DNA of 64,000 nucleotides, taken from assembly GCA_019310535.1 (NCBI GenBank), contig JAFDED010000005.1, positions 1-64,000 of the forward strand, in the 5' to 3' direction. Origin of the DNA: Deltaproteobacteria bacterium. GTDB taxonomy: Bacteria > Desulfobacterota > JAFDED01. A program made the translations under genes and the position numbers. Shown here piece by piece: positions 53,198 to 60,345 of this stretch (positions are counted from its first letter, which is position 1; the number at the start of each line of letters is the position of its first letter). The notes under the pieces were generated by a model. That model did not search any database. It was not told the origin of the DNA and saw only the letters and a list, made by a program, of their open reading frames with translations.

Positions 53198-53764
53198 ATG
53201 AAGAGTTTATTTTTAATATTTATTGTCTTGATTTTATCTATGTATTTGGTGTTAAATTTATCATTTAGTCAAGAAATCATGCCAAAACCATCTATAAGTG
53301 CTAAGAGGGATTCCTGTAAGACTTTTATTGACTTTACCTTAATGTTAACTACACTTTCTTTAGGTGTCTTTGTGTTAATTCCCACAGCCTTAGGATTGAT
53401 TAGATACAGAATTGCCGGAATAAAAAAACCATTATTGTTTTGTGGACTTTTTTTTCTAATACTTTCTATTGTGATCGGAACTATTGTGATAGCTTCTTTG
53501 GCTGGCACACAGAGAATGGGCGAATATGATATTAATAATCCAATTACTAAATTGGCTTCAAAGATTCAATGGGGTTTATCAATTTTAGGAATAATAGCAA
53601 TTAGTTTTATCTTAATGTTTAGCATATTTCAACAAAAAGAAAGAGATGCAAATGAACTTAATATTCTTCGCGCTAAAGCAATAATTAAGCTTTCAGAATT
53701 TTATAATGAAAAGTCACAACCTGATAAAGCTATTGCTGTATTAGAAAGATTGGTTGAAGATTAA
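53198..53764 (+). CDS. AT-rich small membrane protein, unrecognised
   Basis: A 188-residue protein with an N-terminal signal-like segment (about 3-24) and three further hydrophobic helices near 46-68, 78-100 and 125-147. A cytoplasmic tail ends AKAIIKLSEFYNEKSQPDKAIAVLERLVED, like a single TPR unit. It starts 13 bases after the TRAP binding-protein gene behind GGGGAAC and shares its AT-rich composition. It is not a DctQ that I can recognise, although the four-helix size is similar. A partner role for the binding protein is inferred only from adjacency. Confidence 0.6.
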   Translation: MKSLFLIFIVLILSMYLVLNLSFSQEIMPKPSISAKRDSCKTFIDFTLMLTTLSLGVFVLIPTALGLIRYRIAGIKKPLLFCGLFFLILSIVIGTIVIASLAGTQRMGEYDINNPITKLASKIQWGLSILGIIAISFILMFSIFQQKERDANELNILRAKAIIKLSEFYNEKSQPDKAIAVLERLVED

Positions 53765-53784
53765 TGGAATTTGATAATATTAAT

Positions 53785-53941
53785 TAGTGTTCATCCGGAA
53801 ATCCTACTTTTTCTCTTTTCATGTGAGAAGAGGAAGGTTTTTTATAATACAACTTGCTGATATTATAAGCCATCTTATTCATATTCAAATTTTTAATATA
53901 AGGATTGAGAATAAATTTTTATAATTTCCGGATGGACACTA
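53785..53941. mobile_element. MITE-like element with 18-base terminal inverted repeats
   Basis: TAGTGTTCATCCGGAAAT at the left and ATTTCCGGATGGACACTA at the right match at 17 of 18 positions. They enclose about 120 AT-rich bases with no gene. The outermost TA on each side could be a target duplication, as for Tc1/IS630-type elements. It lies at the right edge of the AT-rich island. Confidence 0.6.
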
Positions 53942-53987
53942 GATAGATTAGCGGGCAATTATCGTGCGCTCCTCATGGAGGCGGCTA

Positions 53988-56900
53988 ATGAAGATTTTTC
54001 GTCTGTTCCCGGTTTCTTTCATCCTTTTGATACTTGCTCTTTTCGCGATGACGGGCCCTGCCCGGGCGCAGGCCCTTGACGTATCGCTGACCATTGCTGA
54101 AGACGCCGGGTATGCCCGGATGGATGAACCGGTGACCAGCGGTGTGCCACTGCCGCGTTCAGCAGGAATCACCTCTACTTCCTCCCTGCGACTGGTGGAC
54201 GAATCGGGCGACACGGTTCCAGCGGCCTTCATGGTCCTGGGCCGCTGGGGCGGAACGCCCAGGGATACCTCCAGACCCATTCGGTGGGTGCTGATAGATA
54301 CCAATGTATCCGTCCCGGCGTACGGGAGCGTGACCTTACGCCTGCGCAACGACGGCGCTGGCAGCGCCGTCTCTTCCCTTTCGTTGGCGGAGGATACGCC
54401 GGAGCACGTGGTCGTCGACACGGGAGCCGCCCGCTTTCGGGTGGGGAAGACGGCGTTCCGAATCTTCGACTCGGTGACCGTGGGAGGGGTTGAAATTCTT
54501 TCTCCCTCCGGCTCCGGTGGAATTGTAGCCGCACGCAGCGGAGAAATATACAGCTCTCAGAACGACACCCCCATCAGCGTGACCGTCGAGCAGCAGACAA
54601 CCCGTCGTCTGCTCCTCAAGGTCATGGGATCTCTGCGAAACGCCGCCGGCACGGCGCTCCTGGAGTACACAGCCCGGCTGGAGTTCTTCGCAGGCAAGGC
54701 CGTGGTCAGGGCTTACGTGACCATCGAGAACAATAACCCGCCGGAGGTGGGCGAGTGGGGTGATCTTATACTGGATACCGACTACCAGCCGATAGTCTGC
54801 CAGATAGGTTCCCCGAACAGCGTGAGCCTTTCTGGCATATCCCTGAACCTGCCCCTGGCGTCCGCATCGACCTTCCTCACCGAGAGCGGAAACTCGGGCA
54901 ACCTGGAGGAACCGGTCTTGCTCTATCAGGATTCCAGCGGAACTGATTACTGGAACAACTACGGGCCTGAATCTGCACCCCGGCTCCAGAGCGCATGCAC
55001 GTTCCGGGGCTGGCGGTTGACACAGGGCAGCGAGACCCTGTCCAGCGGCGATCAGTCGCTGGGCTGGATGGAGGTCAGCGGAGGGCAGGGGGGGCTTCTG
55101 ACGGCGGTGCGCGACTTCTGGCAGAACTTCCCCAAGGCCCTGCGGGCGGATTCTTCAGGCATGGTGCGGGTAGGGTTGTTCCCCGATGAGTTCAGTGCTG
55201 ACTTCAACCTGCGCCCGGGAGAGCGCAAGACCCACGAAGTTCTGCTGGCGTTCCATGCCGGAAGCCTGGACGCCGCCGAGGCCGAGGCGGCCGCTGGTGC
55301 GTTCAACGCTCCCCTGTTCATGGCGGCCACGCCCACATGGTACGCAGACAGCAAGGTCTTCGGCGACGTGGGATTTCGCGACCCATCCCGCTGGCCCATC
55401 TATGAGACATATGCCGACAGCGTTCTTTACCCGGCCCCTGATCCCGACCCATACACGGGCCGCAGCACAACCCTGCTGGAGCGCATCGAGGAGTTCAACT
55501 TTTACGGCTGGCAGGACTTCGGGGATGCTCCGGTGGACTACGAGCCCACCGAGGAATTTCGAAGAGCAGGCCACTTCAACCTGAAATACCAGTTCAGCTA
55601 CGGCATGTGGCTGCAGTTCATCCGGTCCGGGGATCTGGCATGGGTGCGGCTGGCCGAGCGAGCGAACAAGCATCTGGCCGACATCGACATATTCCACATA
55701 CCAAGAAGCGGAAGATCGCACTGGATGCAGGGAGGCTACTTTGGGCATTCCTATCACGATGAGCCAGGTAATCTGAACCCGAACCGCAATTACGGAATCA
55801 CCACCTTTGATCTCTGCTACGGCGTGCCTGGGATGATGGCCCTTTACTACCTGCGCGGATACCCCCAGATGCTGGAGGCTTCCCTGGAGGTAGTGGACTA
55901 TCAAATGAACATATGGCAGCTTTTCCCTGAAGAGGGGGAGCAGCGAAAGCGGGGAGCCCAAAGCTACTTGTGGCATCTGGCTGAAGCGTACCGTGCCACG
56001 GGTGATTCACGGTATCTCACAGAACTCAACGACTTTGTTGCCCTGGGGCACCCATCCAACTACGGGTGGGTAGCTGACCCACGCGGCTATACCCCCCTGG
56101 ACCCCGAGGACAGCTATTTCCGCACCTGGATGCTCAGCCTCTATTTGTTCGGCGTGGGGAAGTACCTGGATCTGCTGGAGGAGTTCGGACAACCCGACAC
56201 ATTGAACTGGCGCCAGGGACTGAAGGATTACGCGGATTTTCTTTTACGATGGGTCAAGCAGGAGTACGAGGGGGGTCGAAAGGCGGTATTTCCTTACGAT
56301 TACTATTTTGACGGCGTGATCGCGGACGCGGATGGAAATCCCTTTGTGGGAGACTGCATGGATTATGACCCCGGCAATCCTGTCTGCCGGGAGACGTATC
56401 CTGCCTACACCTGGTGTTTGGTGGCGGCCGATGTTTTCGCCTATACGTACAAGTACACGGGGGAGGAGCGCTACCTGAATGAGGCGCGAAAGTTCTTCCT
56501 GGCTGGCACCGAGGACCACTATTATCTGGACTCTGTTCCTACTTATTACTATTCCAAGGAAGCGGCCAATATCATCAACAACGGCCCCTTCTATCAGTTT
56601 CACGCTGGAGGGGGAGTTTCACAGCAAACCCCGTCCCTTGCCCTCTTGTTCATACCCACTGAAGCGCGGCGGGGGGAATCGGTCAGCCTGTACATCTCTT
56701 TAGTTAGTCCTTTTGAATGGGTGTATTTGGATTTTTATCTTGTAATGCAAAGCCCCAATGAGGAATACTTCAGTTACACCGCGGACGGATGGATGCCCGG
56801 GATCATTCCCGCCTTTAGTGCCGTGCCTATCGGGGGTGCTAGTGTGCTCAGAAATACTCCGGTGATCTCAGGCACTCTCCCATGGGCAGATCCACCCGTC

Positions 56901-57005
56901 GATGCCGAGGGCGAGTACCAGTTTTTTGCGGCTTTCACCGGTCCCGGCACAACCACGCTGGTGGGCAACTTTGCATCGGCATCGTTAGTGATAAGCGGTG
57001 AATGA
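53988..57005 (+). CDS. Large secreted PcRGLX-like (exo-rhamnogalacturonan-lyase-like) protein
   Basis: About 1005 residues from ATG 53988 behind GGAGG. The signal peptide ends near ARA (about 27). The mature start, LDVSLTIAEDAGYARMDEPVTSGVPLPRSAGI, is what I recall for the first (RIFT-barrel) domain of the PcRGLX family. A beta-rich part follows to about 500. Then comes an alpha/alpha-barrel-like region with many Trp, Tyr and His residues (GMWLQFIRSGDLAWVRLAERANKHLADIDIFH, SYLWHLAEAYRATGDSRYL). The last 110 residues form a beta-sandwich-like module, probably shared with the next gene. A role in polysaccharide breakdown is inferred from the family only. GC returns to the normal level here. Confidence 0.65.
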   Translation: MKIFRLFPVSFILLILALFAMTGPARAQALDVSLTIAEDAGYARMDEPVTSGVPLPRSAGITSTSSLRLVDESGDTVPAAFMVLGRWGGTPRDTSRPIRWVLIDTNVSVPAYGSVTLRLRNDGAGSAVSSLSLAEDTPEHVVVDTGAARFRVGKTAFRIFDSVTVGGVEILSPSGSGGIVAARSGEIYSSQNDTPISVTVEQQTTRRLLLKVMGSLRNAAGTALLEYTARLEFFAGKAVVRAYVTIENNNPPEVGEWGDLILDTDYQPIVCQIGSPNSVSLSGISLNLPLASASTFLTESGNSGNLEEPVLLYQDSSGTDYWNNYGPESAPRLQSACTFRGWRLTQGSETLSSGDQSLGWMEVSGGQGGLLTAVRDFWQNFPKALRADSSGMVRVGLFPDEFSADFNLRPGERKTHEVLLAFHAGSLDAAEAEAAAGAFNAPLFMAATPTWYADSKVFGDVGFRDPSRWPIYETYADSVLYPAPDPDPYTGRSTTLLERIEEFNFYGWQDFGDAPVDYEPTEEFRRAGHFNLKYQFSYGMWLQFIRSGDLAWVRLAERANKHLADIDIFHIPRSGRSHWMQGGYFGHSYHDEPGNLNPNRNYGITTFDLCYGVPGMMALYYLRGYPQMLEASLEVVDYQMNIWQLFPEEGEQRKRGAQSYLWHLAEAYRATGDSRYLTELNDFVALGHPSNYGWVADPRGYTPLDPEDSYFRTWMLSLYLFGVGKYLDLLEEFGQPDTLNWRQGLKDYADFLLRWVKQEYEGGRKAVFPYDYYFDGVIADADGNPFVGDCMDYDPGNPVCRETYPAYTWCLVAADVFAYTYKYTGEERYLNEARKFFLAGTEDHYYLDSVPTYYYSKEAANIINNGPFYQFHAGGGVSQQTPSLALLFIPTEARRGESVSLYISLVSPFEWVYLDFYLVMQSPNEEYFSYTADGWMPGIIPAFSAVPIGGASVLRNTPVISGTLPWADPPVDAEGEYQFFAAFTGPGTTTLVGNFASASLVISGE

Positions 57006-57031
57006 ATCCAGTGATAGCAAAGGAGGATAAA

Positions 57032-58228
57032 ATGAGATATTTCCTGAAAATCGCCCTGGTTTTTCTGTGTGTCCTGGGGATGGGAGCCTTTTTACCGTCG
57101 ACGCCTTTAGAGGCCGCCAATTTCCAGGAAGTTTTTTTCCTGCACCACTCCGTTGGGGAGGACCTGATCGAAAATGGGAACGTGCGGGGCCTGTTTACCG
57201 CCGCGGGATATCGATTCTGGGATCACGGGTATAATGAGGACGGACTTCGCGACCCCGCTGGGAACTATGCAGGAACCTATAACATCCCAAATGATTCAAC
57301 CGACCCTGAAGATTACTACTATCTCTTTCAGGAGGGAAACCTTTCGTCCCCTGACCACGCACTGGTGCGCATAATGACCCATGATGTCATCATCTTCAAG
57401 TCGTGCTTTCCCTCCTCCGCCATTTACGATGCTGCAATGCTGGAGGAATATAAGACCTACTACCGATCCATCCGGGACTTCATGGATCTGCATCCCGAGA
57501 AGCTGTTCATTCCCTTCACCACACCGCCGCTGCACCCCGAGGAGACCGACTCAACAGAGGCCGCCAATGCCCGCGCCTTTGCCAACTGGCTGACGTCTTC
57601 CGAATACACCAGCGGGCATCCAAACGTGTTCCCGTTCAACTTCTTCGACCTCCTTGCGGACAGCAACAACGTCCTGCGATCCGAATACCGACAGACTTAC
57701 GTGGACTCCCACCCCAACGAGCGGGCCGGTCGGGAGATAGGACCCGTTTTCGTCAATTTCGTGATTAATGCAATTGAATCGTACCGATCATCGGGAGGCG
57801 GAACCGGCGCCACAGGCGGTACAGGAGGCGGTACAGGAGGCACCGGGGCCACGGGCGGTACGGGGACAGGCGTTTCCTTTTCTATCAACCTGAACGAGTC
57901 CGATTACAGCGCCGGCGATTACTTTTATATGAACACCACGTGCTCAGGCTATCCCACTGAAATGGACCTATACATCGTAGTCGTTTTACCGGATGAGAGC
58001 ATCTTAAACGCGGCGGACGGCGCTGTGGTTGCACCCGGCAACCCCATCCAGCCCGTCTGGCCGTGGCTGTATTCTTCGGAGAATCTGGAGGTCTTATCCT
58101 TTGTAGTCCCCGAGGGCGTGCCGCCGGGTCATTATGTGTTTTACGGCATCATCGTTCCCCAGGGAGCGGATGTGTACCAGATAGGCAACTGGCTGTCCGC
58201 GTCGCAGGTGGATGTGGACTTTTACTAA
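57032..58228 (+). CDS. Secreted SGNH-like protein with Gly/Thr linker and C-terminal module
   Basis: About 398 residues from ATG 57032 behind AAGGAGG; the track's 57002 start overlaps the preceding gene's end. The signal peptide ends near LEAA (about 29). The catalytic-like domain (about 30-255) opens FQEVFFLHHSVGEDLIENGNVRGLF, with a serine after HH as in some SGNH-hydrolase-like families. A low-complexity linker GGGTGATGGTGGGTGG follows. The C-terminal module (about 285-398) resembles the end of the upstream protein. The two are likely an operon and may act on the same extracellular substrate. Confidence 0.6.
   Translation: MRYFLKIALVFLCVLGMGAFLPSTPLEAANFQEVFFLHHSVGEDLIENGNVRGLFTAAGYRFWDHGYNEDGLRDPAGNYAGTYNIPNDSTDPEDYYYLFQEGNLSSPDHALVRIMTHDVIIFKSCFPSSAIYDAAMLEEYKTYYRSIRDFMDLHPEKLFIPFTTPPLHPEETDSTEAANARAFANWLTSSEYTSGHPNVFPFNFFDLLADSNNVLRSEYRQTYVDSHPNERAGREIGPVFVNFVINAIESYRSSGGGTGATGGTGGGTGGTGATGGTGTGVSFSINLNESDYSAGDYFYMNTTCSGYPTEMDLYIVVVLPDESILNAADGAVVAPGNPIQPVWPWLYSSENLEVLSFVVPEGVPPGHYVFYGIIVPQGADVYQIGNWLSASQVDVDFY
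57794..57870 (+). repeat. Tandem GGCGGTACAGGA-like repeats encoding the linker
   Basis: Imperfect repeats of GGCGGTACAGGA, GGCACCGGGGCC and similar 9-12-base units encode the Gly/Thr/Ala linker of the SGNH-like protein. Copy number could vary between strains. Confidence 0.6.
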
Positions 58229-58345
58229 AACAGTAGACTGAGAGGGCATAAAGAATAAATCCAGAATTTGCATGAGAACAACCATGCCTCGGGCACGACA
58301 AAACACGAAAAGAGAACAAGTTTTTGACGGGATAACAGAAAACTT

Positions 58346-58617
58346 TGATTCAATACCGGCCAAACCTTAATGGTATTCAGGTTCCATGAGGGGTGGCCCA
58401 GACAATTTATTGTCCGGGCTGCGCAGCAGCAAGAGGCAGTACATGGCTCGTTTAATAGTTCCCGGGCGCGGGGTGCACCGGGCAAAACCTCTTGTCGCTT
58501 CGCGACCCGGACGACAAGTCCGGGTCACCCCAACAACTTTCTTCATCTATTATTGGCTGCAATTTGACTATAATATTGTTGATCAATATGTTGCTGAACA
58601 AAGCGAATAATTCTATT
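58346..58617. repeat. Imperfect palindromic repeat, copy 3 of 3
   Basis: This matches copy 2 across the palindromic core (about 58390-58535) and its flanks (TGATTCAATACCGGCC to AATAATTCTA). It has lost three bases in the right hairpin (GACGACAAGTC then CGGGTCACC) and carries an A-C mismatch in the left one. It therefore appears less constrained, or decaying. It lies just after the SGNH-like gene. Confidence 0.85.
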
Positions 58618-58646
58618 AATTTAACATCTTAAACCTAACACCTTAA

Positions 58647-58890
58647 ACCATCAGCTAAGCTGATGGTCCAAGCTATGCTATGCAGGTTCGGTGGTGATCA
58701 CTGAACTTCCAAAAAGCGAATACCTCGCTAAGAAGAGGGCGGGTGGCCCTAAACATCAAAGAGAGGTATTCGATGGGAGATTTCAAAAAAACGCCATCAA
58801 GATATTCGATATGCATCTGGAGCTAAAGCAAAGGTACTGGGGGCGGCATTTCTGGGCGAAAGAGTACTGTGTATTTACGCTATTCGATCG
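58647..58890 (+). mobile_element. IS200/IS605-type remnant: end hairpin plus transposase fragment
   Basis: A perfect hairpin ACCATCAGC-TAA-GCTGATGGT (58647-58667) is like those at the ends of IS200/IS605 elements. It is followed by a frame ending KNAIKIFDMHLELKQRYWGRHFWAKEYCVFTL. The stretch ELKQRYWGRHFWAKEYCV resembles the C-terminal part of Y1 TnpA transposases ('KKxYWGRHxWARGYxVxTVG'). The catalytic HUH motif and the tyrosine are absent, so most of the gene has been lost. The fragment runs directly into the NifU-like remnant. Confidence 0.5.
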
Positions 58891-59084
58891 CAGTGATGGA
58901 TCACTTCCGTGACCCGGTACGTGGAGATTTCCTCGAGGTCACCATTCGGGTGAATGGGCAGGCCAGGGAGGTATCCGACGTGAATTCCCGGTGCCGGGGT
59001 TGCCCGACAGCCATCGCCTCCGGCAGCATGATGACTACCTTATATATATACACTCAGAAGATATCAACGAAGTTTCCTGCTTGA
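58869..59084 (+). pseudogene. NifU/IscU-like gene, front part, decayed and out of frame
   Basis: YSIAVMDHFRDPVRGDFLEVTIRVNGQ and CRGCPTAIASGSMMTTL match the NifU/IscU scaffold pattern. Two defects are visible. First, the segment normally between 'RNP' and 'NPVCGD' is deleted, which also removes a cysteine ligand (VRGD in place of VCGD). Second, the frame is broken at a (TA)5 run, 59041-59050. With one TA fewer, the frame would continue as TTLYIHSEDINEVSCLTETDIVKALGGLPEGKLNCSVLG, restoring the rest of NifU. The downstream half is in the next ORF's frame. Confidence 0.6.
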
Positions 59085-60127
59085 CAGAGACGGACATTGT
59101 CAAGGCTCTGGGTGGATTGCCAGAGGGAAAGCTGAACTGCTCGGTGCTGGGGATTCAGGCCATCCGGGACGCCGTCGCCGATTACCTTCTTTATAGCGTG
59201 ATACTCCAGCAGGGGCTTGTCAAGGATCGCGTTCAGTACGAGAGCGCACTGGACGGGAAAAGGGGACCATGGGCCCCCATGGGTGCGACGGTGCCTGCAA
59301 GACCCTGGGGGGAAAATGAATCAAATTTGGCAACGCTAGATGAAAGATCAAAGTTGATCGGAGTTGAAGAGCGAAAACCCATGATAATGCAAAATCTGTG
59401 GAAAGCTGTGGAGGCCGAAGCCGTTCGGAGGAGCATTGCCGACATCAGGCTCGGCCTGGGCTATACCGCCGTGGTACTGGATGACGGCCGGACTGGGGTG
59501 GCCTACACGTTGCGAGATTCATCCGATGAGTGCTGTTGCATCCTTCAGGAAGCCGGGAGCCTTAGGGGGCGGAGCGTGGAAAGTATCTTTCGCCAATCGC
59601 TGAACGGACCGCCATTGTGGAGATCCATCGGTGCGGCCGCCATCAATGCCCTGGCACCGGATGGCGAGTTTCCCGAGTCCGAGGGCAATATCCTGGATTT
59701 CTTCCAGGTGGGCACGGAGGACCGGGTGGGCATGGTGGGATATTTCGCCCCATTGATGAAATTGGAGCACCGGGTGAAGGAATTACTGGTACTGGAGGAG
59801 AAAGCCCTGGGCGATGACCGGACCCACCCGGCCCATCGAGCGCCGCATATCCTGCCCACCTGCTCGGTGGTCATCCTCACCGCCGTGAGCGTGGTTAATG
59901 GCACGTTTGATCAGTTGATCGGCCTTTGCAAAGGGGCCCGCGAGGTCGTTCTGGTTGGACCCTCTACACCTATGTTCCCGCGCGTCTTTGCCTCCTACGG
60001 CCTGACCCTTTTGGGGGGGATCCGGATCGCCGATACCCCAGGGTTGCTGCAAGTGATCAGCGAGGGAGGGGGAACGCGACAGTTCGGCAGCACCGTCCGC
60101 AAAGTAACCGTTCGGATTAGAGCATGA
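58991..60127 (+). CDS. DUF4213/DUF364-type protein with NifU-like remnant at its front
   Basis: This frame opens in the NifU-like remnant (DINEVSCLTETDIVKALGGLPEGKLNCSVLGIQAIRDAVADYL, about residues 24-67). It continues without a stop into a DUF4213/DUF364-like protein, a family labelled putative heavy-metal chelation. That part probably starts near 59381 (MIMQNLWKAVEAEAVRRSIADIRLGLGYTAVVLDDGRTGVAYTLRD) and reaches GAREVVLVGPSTPMFPRVFASYGLTLLGG. Whether the NifU part was once a fused domain or a separate gene cannot be decided. The next small gene overlaps its stop by four bases. Confidence 0.6.
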   Translation: MPGLPDSHRLRQHDDYLIYIHSEDINEVSCLTETDIVKALGGLPEGKLNCSVLGIQAIRDAVADYLLYSVILQQGLVKDRVQYESALDGKRGPWAPMGATVPARPWGENESNLATLDERSKLIGVEERKPMIMQNLWKAVEAEAVRRSIADIRLGLGYTAVVLDDGRTGVAYTLRDSSDECCCILQEAGSLRGRSVESIFRQSLNGPPLWRSIGAAAINALAPDGEFPESEGNILDFFQVGTEDRVGMVGYFAPLMKLEHRVKELLVLEEKALGDDRTHPAHRAPHILPTCSVVILTAVSVVNGTFDQLIGLCKGAREVVLVGPSTPMFPRVFASYGLTLLGGIRIADTPGLLQVISEGGGTRQFGSTVRKVTVRIRA

Positions 60128-60342
60128 GATCAATTGCTAAAGACCCGGAGAGAACAAGTCGGTTCGATTTCGATCAGATCGTCGACTGCTACGACTGCCG
60201 GCATATGACGCCGGTGGGCGAAATGCTGGCCCGATCGGAAAAACGTGGGGTGGATGAGGTTGTTTCTCACCTGTCCGGTAAAATACGAATGAAGGGATTT
60301 TTTATCACCCGGAATCAAATGATTAATTATGCAGAGGTTTAG
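60124..60342 (+). CDS. Small protein of unknown function, coupled to the DUF364-type gene
   Basis: A 72-residue protein starting in the ATGA overlap with the upstream stop. It contains VDCYDCRHMTPVGEMLARSEKRGVDEVVSHLSGKIRMKGFFI, with a CxxC that could bind a metal, and it ends three bases before the phosphodiesterase start. I do not recognise the family. The tight overlaps on both sides support it as a real gene in an operon. Confidence 0.5.
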   Translation: MRSIAKDPERTSRFDFDQIVDCYDCRHMTPVGEMLARSEKRGVDEVVSHLSGKIRMKGFFITRNQMINYAEV

Positions 60343-60345
60343 CTG

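Noticed and set aside
53198-53764. DctQ subunit of a TRAP transporter
   Set aside because: The length and helix number fit loosely, but the TPR-like tail and lack of DctQ motifs argue against it; left as unrecognised.
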